From Streptomyces pseudovenezuelae (GTDB taxonomy: Bacteria; Actinomycetota; Actinomycetes; Streptomycetales; Streptomycetaceae), in NCBI RefSeq assembly GCF_001513955.1, contig NZ_KQ948147.1, positions 646,757 through 710,756 of the forward strand: 64,000 nt of DNA, written 5' to 3'. Made by a program: the position numbers and the translations under genes. The notes beneath the pieces are model-generated. The model did no database searches, was not told where the DNA came from, and saw only the letters and a list, made by a program, of their open reading frames with translations. Shown here piece by piece: positions 25,159 to 34,285 of the stretch. The number at the start of each line of letters is the position of its first letter. The first letter of the stretch is position 1.

Positions 25159-26673
25159 ATGACAGACTCCTCGGGATCCCCCGACGACAGATCCTCCGAC
25201 GCCGTGTCCACCGTCGGCGGATCCACCACCGAGAGATACACAGCCCGGCAACTCCAGGTGGAGACGCACGGCCTGGACGTGATCGGCGACTCCGAACGCA
25301 AGGGCACCCCGAGGACGCTGTTCTGGCCGTGGTTCGGGGCCAACGTCAGTGTCCTCGGGCTGAGTTACGGCGCCTTCGTGCTCGGCTTCGGGATCTCCTT
25401 CCGGCAGGCCCTGGTGGCCGGCGTGATCGGGATCGTCTTCTCGTTCCTGCTGTGCGGGTTCGTCGCGGTCGCCGGAAAGCGGGGTTCCGCACCGACGATG
25501 GTGCTCAGCCGCGCCCCCTACGGAGTGCGCGGCAACCGTCTCCCGTCGGTCGTCTCCTGGGTGCTCACCGTCGGCTGGGAGACCGTGCTGTGCGCCCTCG
25601 CCACCCTGGCCACGGCGACCGTCTTCGGACGGCTCGGCTGGGGCGGCGGCACCGGGACCCAGGTGATCGCGCTGGTCGTCGTCGGGGGACTCACCGTCGT
25701 CGGTGGGGTGATGGGCTTCGACCTGATCATGCGGCTGCAGACCGTGATCACCGTGGTGACGGGCGTACTGACCGTCGTGTACGTCGCTCTCGTCGCCGAC
25801 CACATCCACTGGAGCACCGTCAGCGCCCTCCCTGCGGGCTCCGCCCAGGAGTTCATCGGCGCGCTGGTCTTCATGATGACCGGCTTCGGCCTCGGCTGGG
25901 TCAACGCCGCCGCCGACTACTCCCGCTATCTGCCCCGGAGTTCGTCGAGCCGGGGCGTGGTCGGCTGGACCACCTTCGGCGCCTCCGTGGCCCCGCTGCT
26001 CCTCCTGGTCTTCGGACTGCTGCTGGCCGGGTCGTCGACCAAGCTCGACGACGCCGTGGCCGCGGATCCGATCGGCGCGCTCACCACCCTTCTGCCCACC
26101 TGGTTCCTGGTGCCCTTCGCCGTCGTCGCGGTCCTCGGCCTGGTCGGCGGCGCGGTCCTCGACATCTACTCCTCCGGCCTCGCCCTGCTCTCGGCGGGCC
26201 TGAGGATCCCGCGCCCGCTGGCGGCCCTCGTCGACGGCGTCCTGATGATCGCGGGCTCGATCTACATCGTGTTCCTCGCCGACGACTTCCTGGGCCAGTT
26301 CATGGGCTTCCTCACCACCCTCGGCGTCCCCATCGCCGCCTGGTGCGGCATCCTGCTCGCCGACCTCTCCCTGCGCCGCCGCGACTACGACGAGACGGAC
26401 CTCTACCGTCCGAGCGGCCGCTACGGCGACGTACCGCCCACCCCGCTGATCCTCACGCTCCTCGCCACCGGCCTCGGCTGGGGCCTCGTCACCAACTCGG
26501 CCGCGAGCTGGCTGGACTGGCAGGGCTACCTCCTCGGCCCGCTCGGCCTCGGCGGTACGTCCGGTGCCTGGGCGTACGCCAACCTCGGCGTGCTGGCCGC
26601 GCTGGCGGTCGGTTTCCTCGGCACCCTGGCCCTCGGCCGCGGACGGGTCCGCGCGCAGGAGGGCGCCGTATGA
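25159..26673 (+). CDS. NCS1-family purine/cytosine permease (CodB-like)
   Basis: 504 aa with 12 predicted transmembrane segments and the NCS1 N-terminal pattern (LFWPWFGANVSVLGLSYGAFVLG, then SRAPYGVRGNRLPSVVSWV). These proton- or sodium-coupled symporters import nucleobases, hydantoins or allantoin. The stop overlaps the start of the next gene (ATGA), so permease and hydrolase are translated together. That argues that the imported compound is a substrate of the hydrolase pathway, such as an amide-bearing nucleobase breakdown product (inference). Confidence 0.88.
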   Translation: MTDSSGSPDDRSSDAVSTVGGSTTERYTARQLQVETHGLDVIGDSERKGTPRTLFWPWFGANVSVLGLSYGAFVLGFGISFRQALVAGVIGIVFSFLLCGFVAVAGKRGSAPTMVLSRAPYGVRGNRLPSVVSWVLTVGWETVLCALATLATATVFGRLGWGGGTGTQVIALVVVGGLTVVGGVMGFDLIMRLQTVITVVTGVLTVVYVALVADHIHWSTVSALPAGSAQEFIGALVFMMTGFGLGWVNAAADYSRYLPRSSSSRGVVGWTTFGASVAPLLLLVFGLLLAGSSTKLDDAVAADPIGALTTLLPTWFLVPFAVVAVLGLVGGAVLDIYSSGLALLSAGLRIPRPLAALVDGVLMIAGSIYIVFLADDFLGQFMGFLTTLGVPIAAWCGILLADLSLRRRDYDETDLYRPSGRYGDVPPTPLILTLLATGLGWGLVTNSAASWLDWQGYLLGPLGLGGTSGAWAYANLGVLAALAVGFLGTLALGRGRVRAQEGAV

Positions 26674-27212
26674 CGACAGGATGGCTCGCCGTCATCGACA
26701 TGCAGCGCGTCTTCGCCGAGCCCGACAGCCCCTGGGCCGCGCCTCGGTACGCCGAGGCGGCGGCAGGCGTACGACGACTGCTGCCGGCCTTCACCGAACG
26801 GGTCACGTTCACCCGCTTCGTCGCCCCGGCCGAACCCACCGGCGCCTGGCGGGCCTACTACGCGCGGTGGCCCTTCGCCCTCCAGCCGCCAAAAGCCCCG
26901 CTGTGGCACCTCACCGACGAGTTCGCCGACCGGGCAGGTCACGTCGTCAACGCGACCACCTTCGGCAAGTGGACCCCCGAACTGGCCGCCCGTGTAGGCC
27001 CCGAGGGCCGTCTGGTCCTGGCCGGTGTCAGTACCGACTGCTGTGTCCTGTCCACCGCCCTCGCCGCCGCCGACGCGGGCATCGAGACCCTGGTGGTGTC
27101 CGACGCCTGCGCCGGGGCCGACGACACCGCGCACACCAAGGCGCTGGACGTGATGGAGCTGTACGGGCCACTGATCCGGGTCGTCACCGTGGACGAACTG
27201 CTCTGCGCCTGA
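26670..27212 (+). CDS. Isochorismatase-like cysteine hydrolase
   Basis: 180 aa. The fold is the isochorismatase/nicotinamidase family: catalytic Asp in AVIDMQRVF, Lys in TTFGKWTP, and nucleophile Cys in AGVSTDCCVLSTALAAADAG, followed by VVSDACAGADD. Typical reactions are amide hydrolyses (nicotinamide, N-carbamoyl compounds, ureidoacrylate). It starts in a 4-bp ATGA overlap with the NCS1 permease gene, a translationally coupled pair. Confidence 0.88.
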   Translation: MTTGWLAVIDMQRVFAEPDSPWAAPRYAEAAAGVRRLLPAFTERVTFTRFVAPAEPTGAWRAYYARWPFALQPPKAPLWHLTDEFADRAGHVVNATTFGKWTPELAARVGPEGRLVLAGVSTDCCVLSTALAAADAGIETLVVSDACAGADDTAHTKALDVMELYGPLIRVVTVDELLCA

Positions 27213-27240
27213 CCGCACTTGGCGATATCCGGTCGGGCGG

Positions 27241-27872
27241 GAGATCATCGAACGCACCGCGGCCCCCGGGCCGGCGCTGCTGGCACGCCGGGCGGAGACC
27301 GAGCGGCTCACGCACTGTCCCGAGGACACTCACGACGACTTCCTGAAGGCCGGCCTCCACACGTCGGCCCGACAGCCCCGACCACGTCGTCCTCGACGGC
27401 ACCTGGCCGTACTCCTCGGGCGCCCCCTGCTCCACCCACTACGTCGGCCAGACCCTGCGCGCGGGCGACCCGCCCGTCCCGCCCGTCCTGTTCGTCGCCC
27501 CGCGTTCGGTGTGGACGGTCCTCGACGACTGGCGCGGCACCGGATCCCAAGCCGCACGGCAACCCCATGTACGCGGGCCCCGCGCCCAGCTTCTTCCACG
27601 GCGAGCCGGCCGCCGTCATGATCGGCATCGCGTACGCCGCCGCCGACTGGACGGAAGCCTGCCGCCGCAACGTGAGCGAGGCACCCTAGGGCATCCTGTT
27701 CCGCACGGTCGGCTCCCGCCACGCGCGCGACGGCGAACGGATGCAGCGCTACTTCCGGGATGCAGCCACGTACTGGACCCATGTGGGACCCGGCAGGTAC
27801 GAGCCGTTGCTGCGGCGGGTCGGATGCGACACCCTCGGTCTGCCCTCGGAGCACATCGCGCTGATTCCCTGA
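27241..27872 (+). pseudogene. Decayed flavin-dependent monooxygenase (acyl-CoA dehydrogenase fold)
   Basis: Three frames each hold part of one protein. About 27241-27366 reads EIIERTAAPGPALLARRAE. About 27374-27540 reads PDHVVLDGTWPYSSGAPCS, then PVLFVAPRSVWTVLDDW. About 27541-27872 reads PHGNPMYAGPAPSFFHGE, then an in-frame TAG at 27687-27689, and continues GILFRTVGSRHARDGERM to the end LPSEHIALIP and TGA. The motifs match HsaA/p-hydroxyphenylacetate-hydroxylase-type group D monooxygenases of about 390 aa; here only about 210 codons survive. Two frameshifts, a nonsense codon and a large internal deletion make it non-functional. Confidence 0.8.
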
Positions 27873-27979
27873 CGTCCCGGCGCATGCTCTCGGCACGCTC
27901 GGGTACGCGAGCAGCACCGCGCCCTGGGCGATCATGCCCGGGGCGGGGCCGCAAGACCGCCGCTACCAGGGGATCTGCC

Positions 27980-28375
27980 ATGGACACACCCGCCAATGAC
28001 CACAGCACCACACCGGCTCAGCGGGCGCTGGACGCGCTGACGCAGAACACCGAGGACACGACGGCGCTGGACACGCTCGCCACCAGTGACGTGCTCATTC
28101 CGGTGCCCGACGACGCCGCGGACGAGGACACGACCGTGGCGCTGCCGGTACTGGAGCAGCAGGACGGTGCACCCGTGGTGCCCGTGTTCACCTCGGAGAC
28201 GGAGATGGCCGAACTGCTTCCGTTCGTCTCCCGCTACCGTCTGGTGCCGCTGGGCGCGCTCGCCGCGCAGTGGCCGGACGGTGATCTCTCGCTCTCGATC
28301 GACGCCAGCTCCACGCACCCGCTGACGCTCACGTCCGAGGGCGTGCGCACGCTGCTGGCGCGGCCGCAGGGCTGA
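27980..28375 (+). CDS. SseB-family protein
   Basis: 131 aa. A low-complexity Thr/Asp-rich N-terminus precedes an SseB N-terminal domain (VLIPVPDDAAD, then GAPVVPVFTSETEMAELLP and the C-terminal SEGVRTLLA). Actinobacterial SseB-like proteins are often linked to type VII or other secretion, but no such genes are near and the role here is unknown. ATG 27980 has AGGGGAT eight bases upstream; longer frames run through the upstream pseudogene. It is followed by a strong hairpin. Confidence 0.8.
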   Translation: MDTPANDHSTTPAQRALDALTQNTEDTTALDTLATSDVLIPVPDDAADEDTTVALPVLEQQDGAPVVPVFTSETEMAELLPFVSRYRLVPLGALAAQWPDGDLSLSIDASSTHPLTLTSEGVRTLLARPQG

Positions 28376-28398
28376 CCGCGTGCCGGCCTCACACGGTG

Positions 28399-28441
28399 GG
28401 GCCCGGCCACCACGTGCGACGGAGGGGGAGCGGCCGGGCCC
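28399..28441. terminator. Long hairpin between convergent SseB-like and AraC genes
   Basis: GGGCCCGGCC (28399-28408) and GGCCGGGCCC (28432-28441) form a perfect 10-bp stem with a 23-base loop, just after the SseB-like gene and before the end of the convergent AraC gene. Likely a bidirectional terminator. Confidence 0.55.
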
Positions 28442-28638
28442 GCAGAGGGGCACGACCTGCTCCCGCTGCCGCACCCTGGTTCTCGCATGCGAAACAGGGA
28501 TGAGCGGCGCCGACCCTGCTCATCCCCGGCGCGCTCTGCGATCGCCGTGACCCGACCATAGGACCGTTCCGGCAGCCCGTCGCTCCGGAATGCGTGGCGG
28601 ATGTCCGCAAAGCGCGGCGGATGGGTGGGCGGGACGGC

Positions 28639-29625
28639 TCACCCGGCGCGCAGTGTCTGCGAGGGGGACTCCCCGAAGCGCTCCCGGTACCGTCGCGCGA
28701 ACCGGCCCAGATGGACGAACCCCCACGTGTGGGCCACGTCCGTCACGGTCGTCGTCCCCGGCGCCGCCGCCCGCAGCTGCCGGTGGACGCGCTGGAGCCG
28801 CACCTCCTGGACGTACGCCATGGGCGACATGCCGACATCCCTGCGGAAAGCTTCCTGCAGAGTGCGCAGACTGACCTGGCCGATGGCCGCGAGCCGGTTC
28901 GCGTCGTACGGCTCGGCGGGCAGTTCCTGTACGGCGTCCATGACCCGCTTCACCGACACCGGGCGCATCGGCGGGGGAGGAGCCTCCAGCGCCGCGCGGA
29001 AGGTGTGGTCGGTGGCCAGCAACATCCCCTCCAGGAGGGTCTGTTCGAGCCGGCCGCGGATCATCGGCCGGCTCAGCAGACCGAGCGGGACGTCCCGCTC
29101 CAGCAGGTTCCACAACGCGAGGCGCATCCAGCTCAGGCCCGGTCCCCGCGAGACGTCCATGTACGGCTCGAAGCGCGGGGGTTGACGCACCGACCGGCCG
29201 AGCAGCACCTCCAGCTGCCGGAGCACCGCCGCCTTGTCGATCTTCACGGTCAGTGCCCGGCAGTCGGCGGACCAGGCGTCGATGTGGATGTCCCGGGCCG
29301 GATCGAACACCACCGCCCGCCGCTCGGTCGCCAACTGCACGTCCCTGTGCCCCTCCTGGACGCTGAAGCGGCCACCGAACGGCACGGCCACGTGGTACAC
29401 GCCCGGCTCGCCGAAGCTCATCCGCATCTCGGTGCCGAAGCGGATGTCGCCCACGACGAGCGCGCCCAGGTCGACGACGCTGAGACTGGTCGCGAACTGC
29501 GCGCTCCGGCCGGTGACTTCGAGTCGCAGATCGTAGTAGTGGGCCGCGATCGCGTCGTGCGCCTCCTCCACCGAGGTCGTCGCGTAACTGCTGAACTCGG
29601 CGGCCCGCTCCGCTTCCCCGGCCAA
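28639..29625 (-). CDS. AraC-family transcriptional regulator
   Basis: 328 aa. An N-terminal AraC_binding_2-type domain (about residues 20-190; GVYHVAVPFGGRFSVQEG) is followed by a C-terminal double helix-turn-helix (QVSLRTLQEAFRRDVGMSPM; then RLQRVHRQLRAA and VAHTWGFVHLGRFARRYRERFGESP). The called start is TTG, with GGAAGGGG somewhat far upstream, so the exact start is uncertain. Regulators of this subgroup commonly sit beside aromatic or flavin monooxygenase genes. The nearby decayed monooxygenase (27241-27872) may be its former target (inference). Confidence 0.88.
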   Translation of the reverse strand: MAGEAERAAEFSSYATTSVEEAHDAIAAHYYDLRLEVTGRSAQFATSLSVVDLGALVVGDIRFGTEMRMSFGEPGVYHVAVPFGGRFSVQEGHRDVQLATERRAVVFDPARDIHIDAWSADCRALTVKIDKAAVLRQLEVLLGRSVRQPPRFEPYMDVSRGPGLSWMRLALWNLLERDVPLGLLSRPMIRGRLEQTLLEGMLLATDHTFRAALEAPPPPMRPVSVKRVMDAVQELPAEPYDANRLAAIGQVSLRTLQEAFRRDVGMSPMAYVQEVRLQRVHRQLRAAAPGTTTVTDVAHTWGFVHLGRFARRYRERFGESPSQTLRAG

Positions 29626-29896
29626 GGCGCGTCAGCCCCTTCCCCGCTCGGCGTCTGCTGTTCAGCATGACCCGCGGACGGCTCCTCATACCCGGCCGAG
29701 GACGACGCGGATTTCACAGCGCCGTTCCGGGACCGGACGAGGCGGTGACGAGCCGGCCGCAGGCCTTCCGCCGTGTCCGGCGCGATCCCGTCGTCCGGAC
29801 GGGCGGAAGGGGAACCCGGCGGCGCAAGCTGAGGTCGTGGACGTCGGTGGCCGGAAGGGGCGGAGAGGCTCGCGGCCCGGCCGCGGTCAGCAGTCC

Positions 29897-30286
29897 CTAG
29901 TCGTCGAGCATCTTCGCCAGCACCTCGCGCTGGAGAGGCAGCACCGCGGAGTGCAGGTCGCGGCCCTTGCGGGTGAGGGACACCCAGACGCCCCGCCGGT
30001 CCTCCACGCACATGGACCGCTCCACGAGGCCGTCCTTCTCCAGGCGGCCGATCAGGCGGGACAACGCGCTCTGGCTCAGATGCACCCGGCCGACGAGGTT
30101 CTGCACCCGGCACTGGTCGCCCTCGCGGGGCGACTCGGTGGCGAGGATGTCGAGCACCTCGAAATCGCTCGCACCCAGCCCGTGCGGGTGCAGCACGCGG
30201 TCGATCTCGCACATCGTTCGCGCGTGCACCGACAGGATGTCCCGCCACCGCTCCTCAAGGCCGGTCGCGACCGTGTTCACCGCCAT
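29897..30286 (-). CDS. MarR-family transcriptional regulator
   Basis: 129 aa. A winged helix carries LVGRVHLSQSALSRLIGRLEKDGLVERS and the wing DRRGVWVSLT, flanked by the dimerisation helices typical of MarR. ATG 30286 (MAVNTVATG) is taken; the ATG four bases further upstream is in another frame, and no clear RBS is visible. A GTTGC-CTGT-GCAAC dyad lies 30 bp upstream, a good candidate autoregulatory site. The VOC-protein gene immediately upstream on the same strand (64-bp gap) may be co-regulated. Confidence 0.88.
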   Translation of the reverse strand: MAVNTVATGLEERWRDILSVHARTMCEIDRVLHPHGLGASDFEVLDILATESPREGDQCRVQNLVGRVHLSQSALSRLIGRLEKDGLVERSMCVEDRRGVWVSLTRKGRDLHSAVLPLQREVLAKMLDD

Positions 30287-30315
30287 ACATGCACGGTAAC
30301 ACCGATCCGGCCTTT

Positions 30316-30329
30316 GTTGCCTGTGCAAC
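30316..30329. promoter_or_regulatory. Inverted repeat upstream of marR (30286)
   Basis: GTTGC-CTGT-GCAAC has perfect 5-bp arms and sits 30 bp before the marR start codon, in the gap after the VOC gene. MarR proteins commonly bind such TTGC...GCAA dyads in their own promoter. Confidence 0.5.
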
Positions 30330-30350
30330 TAGTGCGTATGCAAGCAAGCG

Positions 30351-30701
30351 TCAGGCCTGCGGATCCTGCGTGATCCCCACCAGGTTGCCGTCCGCGTCCT
30401 TGACGAAGGCGATCAGCTTGCCGCCGCCGACGTCCTGGACGTCCTGCAGTGTCTCCGCGCCCGCCGCCACCAGTGCCGCGAGCGTGGCGCGGATGTCGTC
30501 GACGTGCCAGTAGGGCACGGGGCCGGTCATACCCCTGGCGTGCCCGTTCGGGTCGAGGCCGACGTCCTGTCCCGCGTCCTTGAAGCCGACGTAGTACGGC
30601 TCGTCCGCGTACGGCTCCACCCCCAGCAGCGCGCTGAACAGGTCCTTCGCCGCGGCCAGGTCCTTCACGGGGTAGATGATCGTCTTGAGGCCGGCAGTCA
30701 T
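30351..30701 (-). CDS. VOC-superfamily (glyoxalase-like) protein
   Basis: 116 aa with two beta-alpha-beta-beta-beta modules. The N-terminal module reads KTIIYPVKDLAAAKDLFSAL and the second YWHVDDIRATLAALVAAGAE, ending with FVKDADGNLVGI. Metal ligands of true glyoxalase I are not all evident, so this may be a binding or resistance protein. GGAGCAC precedes the ATG. It is followed on the same strand by the marR gene. Confidence 0.85.
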   Translation of the reverse strand: MTAGLKTIIYPVKDLAAAKDLFSALLGVEPYADEPYYVGFKDAGQDVGLDPNGHARGMTGPVPYWHVDDIRATLAALVAAGAETLQDVQDVGGGKLIAFVKDADGNLVGITQDPQA

Positions 30702-30986
30702 GGTGTGCTCCTTCGCGTGGTGTCCCCGACGGTCCGTGTCGGTGGTTTCACGCTAGGCCGGGGGAGGGGAGTCGCGCTTCTCCGATCCTGATCGGTCAGA
30801 GGTGGCCCACATGCCGGCGTCCCCTCGTGGCCCGGCATCACGCCCGCGACCGGAGCCAAGGCCATGTACGCAGACTCCGGCGAGCGGGTGATGGCGACGG
30901 CGTACACGAGGCGGAGCCGACTCCGGGGTGCGTAAGCCGGCGCGTTGTGGTCGAGGTCCGTACGAGGCAGTACCCCGAGACCCCGC

Positions 30987-32012
30987 TCAGGTCGACTCGC
31001 GTCGCACCAGCTCCGTGGGGAGGATCACCGCCGCCGGATCCTCGCCGCCCAGCTGGGCCAGCAGCAGCCGGACCATCTCGGCGCTGATGCGGTCGTACGG
31101 CTGGCGGATCGTGGTCAGGGTGGGCGTGGCCTCCGTCGCCGCGATGGAGTCGTCGAAGCCGCCGACGGCCACGTCCTCGGGGATCCGGCGGCCCGCCCGG
31201 CGCAGTGCCGTCAGGGCGCCGAGCGCCATGAGGTCGGAGGCGACGAACACGGCGTCAAGGTCGGGTGCCTGGGTCAGCAGCCGTTCGGTGCCCGCCTCTC
31301 CGGCGGCCCGGCTGTAGTCGCCGGAGACGACGAGCCGCTCGTCGACCGCGAGGCCCGCCTCCGTCAGCACCTCCCGATAGCCGGCGAGACGGTCGACGCC
31401 GCCGGGCGAGTCCAGCGGGCCGGTCACGATGCCGATCCGGCGGCGGCCGAGCGAGAGCAGATGGCGGACCATGTCACGGGCGCCGTCGCGGTCGTCCGCG
31501 GCCACGTAACTCACCTTCGAGCCGGACCTCATGGGCTTGCCGCACTGCACGACGGGCACGCCCGCCTTGTGCAGTTCCTCGGCCACCGGGTCGGCGGAGT
31601 GGCTGGTCACCAGCAGGACGCCGTCGAGGTGGCCCGCCGTGATGAACCGCTTGATCCGGCGCCGTTCGTCCTCGGTCCCGGCCAGCATCAGCAGCAGCGG
31701 GATGTCGTGCGCGGCCAGTGCCTGGGTGCAGCCGCGCAGCAGCACGTTGAAGTTGGGGTCCTCGAAGAACCGCTCCTGGGGCTCCGTGAGCAGGAAGCCG
31801 ACCGAGTCGGAGCGGCCGGTGATCAGGGAGCGGGCGTGCCGGTTGACGACGTAGCCCGTCTTGCGGATGGCGGCGTTGACCGCCTCCAGGGAGGGAGGGC
31901 TGACGTAGTGTCCGCCGTTGAGCACCCGCGAGACGGTGCCCCGCGAGACCCCGGCCTCGCGGGCCACGTCGTGGATCGTCGGCGGTCTGCGCCGGGCCCC
32001 CGCATTGTTCAT
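30987..32012 (-). CDS. LacI-family regulator of the beta-galactosidase gene
   Basis: 341 aa. The HTH reads TIHDVAREAGVSRGTVSRVLNGG, followed by the hinge and a sugar-binding core (SDSVGFLLTE, FVASDLMALGALTAL, VGGFDDSIAATEATP, TTIRQPYDRISAEM). ATG 32012 is preferred; the codon at 32018 is TTG. It is divergently placed from the GH42 gene (205-bp gap) and is very probably its repressor. A 14-bp palindrome near the GH42 promoter (32166-32179) is the likely operator. Confidence 0.92.
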   Translation of the reverse strand: MNNAGARRRPPTIHDVAREAGVSRGTVSRVLNGGHYVSPPSLEAVNAAIRKTGYVVNRHARSLITGRSDSVGFLLTEPQERFFEDPNFNVLLRGCTQALAAHDIPLLLMLAGTEDERRRIKRFITAGHLDGVLLVTSHSADPVAEELHKAGVPVVQCGKPMRSGSKVSYVAADDRDGARDMVRHLLSLGRRRIGIVTGPLDSPGGVDRLAGYREVLTEAGLAVDERLVVSGDYSRAAGEAGTERLLTQAPDLDAVFVASDLMALGALTALRRAGRRIPEDVAVGGFDDSIAATEATPTLTTIRQPYDRISAEMVRLLLAQLGGEDPAAVILPTELVRREST

Positions 32013-32125
32013 GGTCAAGACTCTAAGGCCCCTGGGCGCCGGGAAAGGGCGCTCGTACCGCGGGACGGCGAGCAGGGGCTGGGACGGTTCTGGGATCGTG
32101 CACAGAAAAGTGTCAGGTCAGGCAC

Positions 32126-32155
32126 TTGGCAAGGGTTACCTCTGTGCGGTTATCT
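32126..32155 (+). promoter_or_regulatory. Candidate promoter of the GH42 gene
   Basis: TTGGCA (32126-32131) and TTATCT (32150-32155) are 18 bp apart. A start at about 32162 would put the palindrome 32166-32179 at about +5 to +18, a repressor position. Confidence 0.45.
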
Positions 32156-32165
32156 TGGGCCGTGT

Positions 32166-32179
32166 ACTGCTGGAGCAGT
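32166..32179. promoter_or_regulatory. Perfect palindrome, candidate LacI operator
   Basis: ACTGCT-GG-AGCAGT is a perfect 14-bp palindrome between the divergent LacI and GH42 genes, just downstream of the predicted GH42 promoter. It lacks the central CG usual in LacI operators, so the assignment is tentative. Confidence 0.45.
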
Positions 32180-32217
32180 GTGTGCACGTTCCCAATCCAT
32201 CGAAACGGGAGAGACCC

Positions 32218-34239
32218 ATGCCGGAGACCACCCCCAGGGGCCTCACCAGGCTTGCCTTCGGCGGGGACTACAACCCGGAGCAGTGGCCCGAGAGCGTCTG
32301 GGACGAGGACGTCCGGCTGATGCGCGAGGCCGGGGTCACCATGGTCAGCGTGGGGATCTTCTCCTGGGCGCTCCTGGAGCCGGAACCGGGCGTGTACGAC
32401 TTCGGCTGGCTGGACCGCATCCTCGGCCTGCTGCACGAGAACGGCATCCGCGTCGACCTCGGCACGCCCACGGTCGTCCCACCCGCCTGGTTCTACCGCG
32501 CCCACCCCGACGCCCTGCCCACGACAGCCGACGGTACCCGGCTCGCGTTCGGCTCCCGCGGCGCCATCTGTCACAGCAACAGCGCCTACCGGGCGGCCGC
32601 CGCGAACATCACCACCCGGCTCGCCGAGCACTACGCCGACCACCCGGCCCTCGCGATGTGGCACGTGCACAACGAGTACGGCGTCCCCGTCTCCGCCTGC
32701 TACTGCGACTCCTGCGCCGCCCACTTCCGCCGCTGGCTGCGGACGGCGTACGGCGATGTCGACGGCGTCAACGAGGCCTGGGGCACCGCCTTCTGGGGCC
32801 AGCACTACACGAGCCTGGAGCAGATCGACCCGCCACGCACCGCGGCCACCGTCGGCAACCCCGGCCAGGCGCTGGACTACAAGCGGTTCGCCGACGCCAC
32901 GATGCGCGAGAACTTCGTGGCCGAGCGGGACATCCTGCACCGGCTCTCCCCGGGCGTCCCCGTCACCACCAACTTCATGACCGCGCTCAGCCAGTGCGAC
33001 TCCGTCGACTACTGGGCCTGGGGCCGCGAGGTCGACATCGTCACCAACGACCACTACCTCATCACCGACGGCCGCCGCACCCACATCAACCTCGCGATGG
33101 CCGCCGACCTGACCCGCTCGGTCGCGGGCGGCGCCCCCTGGATCCTGCTGGAGCACTCGACCTCGGGCGTCAACTGGCAGCCCCGCAACCCCGCCAAGGC
33201 CCCTGGCCAGATGGCCCGCAACTCCCTGGCGCACGTGGCGCGCGGCTCCGAGGGCGCCATGTTCTTCCAGTGGCGCCAGTCCCGGCGCGGCGCCGAGAAG
33301 TTCCACTCGGCGATGGTCCCGCACGGCGGCACCGACACACGCGTGTGGCGCGAGGTCGTCGAACTGGGCGCCTGCCTCGACTCGTTGCGCACGATCCGCG
33401 GCACCCGCACCCAGGCGGACGTGGCGGTCCTGTGGGACTGGCACTCCTGGTGGGCGCAGAACCTCGACTGGCGCCCCAGTGAGGACCACGACGCCCGCGA
33501 GCGCGCCGACGCCTTCTACGAGGCCCTCTACGACCGCCATCTCACGGTCGACTTCGCCCACCCGGAAGCCGACTTGTCGGCTTATCCCCTTGTCGTCGTG
33601 CCCGCCCTGTACCTGATGACGGGGGCCGCGGGCGCCAACCTCAAGGAGTACGTCGAGCAGGGCGGCACCCTCGTCGTGTCGTACTTCTCGGGCATCGTCG
33701 ACGAACACGACGCCGTCCACGAGGGCGCGTACCCGGGAGCGCTCAGGGACGTCCTCGGTCTGACCGTGGAGGAGTTCTCGCCGCTGCTGCCGGGCGAGTC
33801 GGTCCGTATCACCGGCCCCGACGGCTCCGAACTCACCGGCGACGTGTGGACCGAGTTCGTGGTGCCGGGCACTGCCGAGACCGTGTGGACGTACGCCGAC
33901 GGTCTGGCCGCCGGTCACCCGGCCGTCACGCGCAACCGGCACGGCGAGGGCACCGCCTGGTACGTCTCCACGCGCCTGGCCGCCCAGGGCCTCGACGCGC
34001 TGCTCGGCTGGGCGGCCGAGGACGCCCGGCTCCCCGCGCGCGCCGACCTGCCCCACGACGTCGAAGTGGTCCGACGCAACGGAGAGTCCGGTTCCTACGT
34101 CTTCGTGGTCAACCACACCGCGTCGGAGGCCAAGGTGCCCCTGGATGCGGCGGGGACCGAACTGCTGACCGGCGAACGTGCCGCCGGACGACTCGCCGTC
34201 CCGGCCGGTGCCGTCCGGGTCGTACGACTCGACGGCTGA
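32218..34239 (+). CDS. Glycoside hydrolase family 42 beta-galactosidase
   Basis: 673 aa, typical GH42 length. The TIM barrel begins with FGGDYNPEQWPESVWDEDV. The acid/base is Glu153 in WHVHNEYG, and the nucleophile is Glu312 in WILLEHSTSGVNW. A trimerisation domain (about 400-600) and a small C-terminal beta domain follow. A Cys cluster (ACYCDSCAAHF) after NEYG is the zinc site seen in many GH42 enzymes. No signal peptide is present, so the enzyme is cytoplasmic and hydrolyses imported beta-galactosides. CGGGAGAGA precedes ATG 32218, and a strong terminator follows. Confidence 0.95.
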   Translation: MPETTPRGLTRLAFGGDYNPEQWPESVWDEDVRLMREAGVTMVSVGIFSWALLEPEPGVYDFGWLDRILGLLHENGIRVDLGTPTVVPPAWFYRAHPDALPTTADGTRLAFGSRGAICHSNSAYRAAAANITTRLAEHYADHPALAMWHVHNEYGVPVSACYCDSCAAHFRRWLRTAYGDVDGVNEAWGTAFWGQHYTSLEQIDPPRTAATVGNPGQALDYKRFADATMRENFVAERDILHRLSPGVPVTTNFMTALSQCDSVDYWAWGREVDIVTNDHYLITDGRRTHINLAMAADLTRSVAGGAPWILLEHSTSGVNWQPRNPAKAPGQMARNSLAHVARGSEGAMFFQWRQSRRGAEKFHSAMVPHGGTDTRVWREVVELGACLDSLRTIRGTRTQADVAVLWDWHSWWAQNLDWRPSEDHDARERADAFYEALYDRHLTVDFAHPEADLSAYPLVVVPALYLMTGAAGANLKEYVEQGGTLVVSYFSGIVDEHDAVHEGAYPGALRDVLGLTVEEFSPLLPGESVRITGPDGSELTGDVWTEFVVPGTAETVWTYADGLAAGHPAVTRNRHGEGTAWYVSTRLAAQGLDALLGWAAEDARLPARADLPHDVEVVRRNGESGSYVFVVNHTASEAKVPLDAAGTELLTGERAAGRLAVPAGAVRVVRLDG

Positions 34240-34246
34240 ACCGACT

Positions 34247-34285
34247 CCCCTCCGCCCGCGAGACCACGAGCCGCGGGCGGAGGGG
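34247..34285 (+). terminator. Strong hairpin terminator after the GH42 gene
   Basis: CCCCTCCGCCCGCG (34247-34260) and CGCGGGCGGAGGGG (34272-34285) form a perfect 14-bp stem with an 11-base loop eight bases after the GH42 stop codon. There is no U-tract. Confidence 0.75.

Noticed and set aside
30702-30986. 69-codon minus-strand frame between the VOC and LacI genes
   Set aside because: No RBS, no recognisable domain, and poor codon bias; treated as intergenic.
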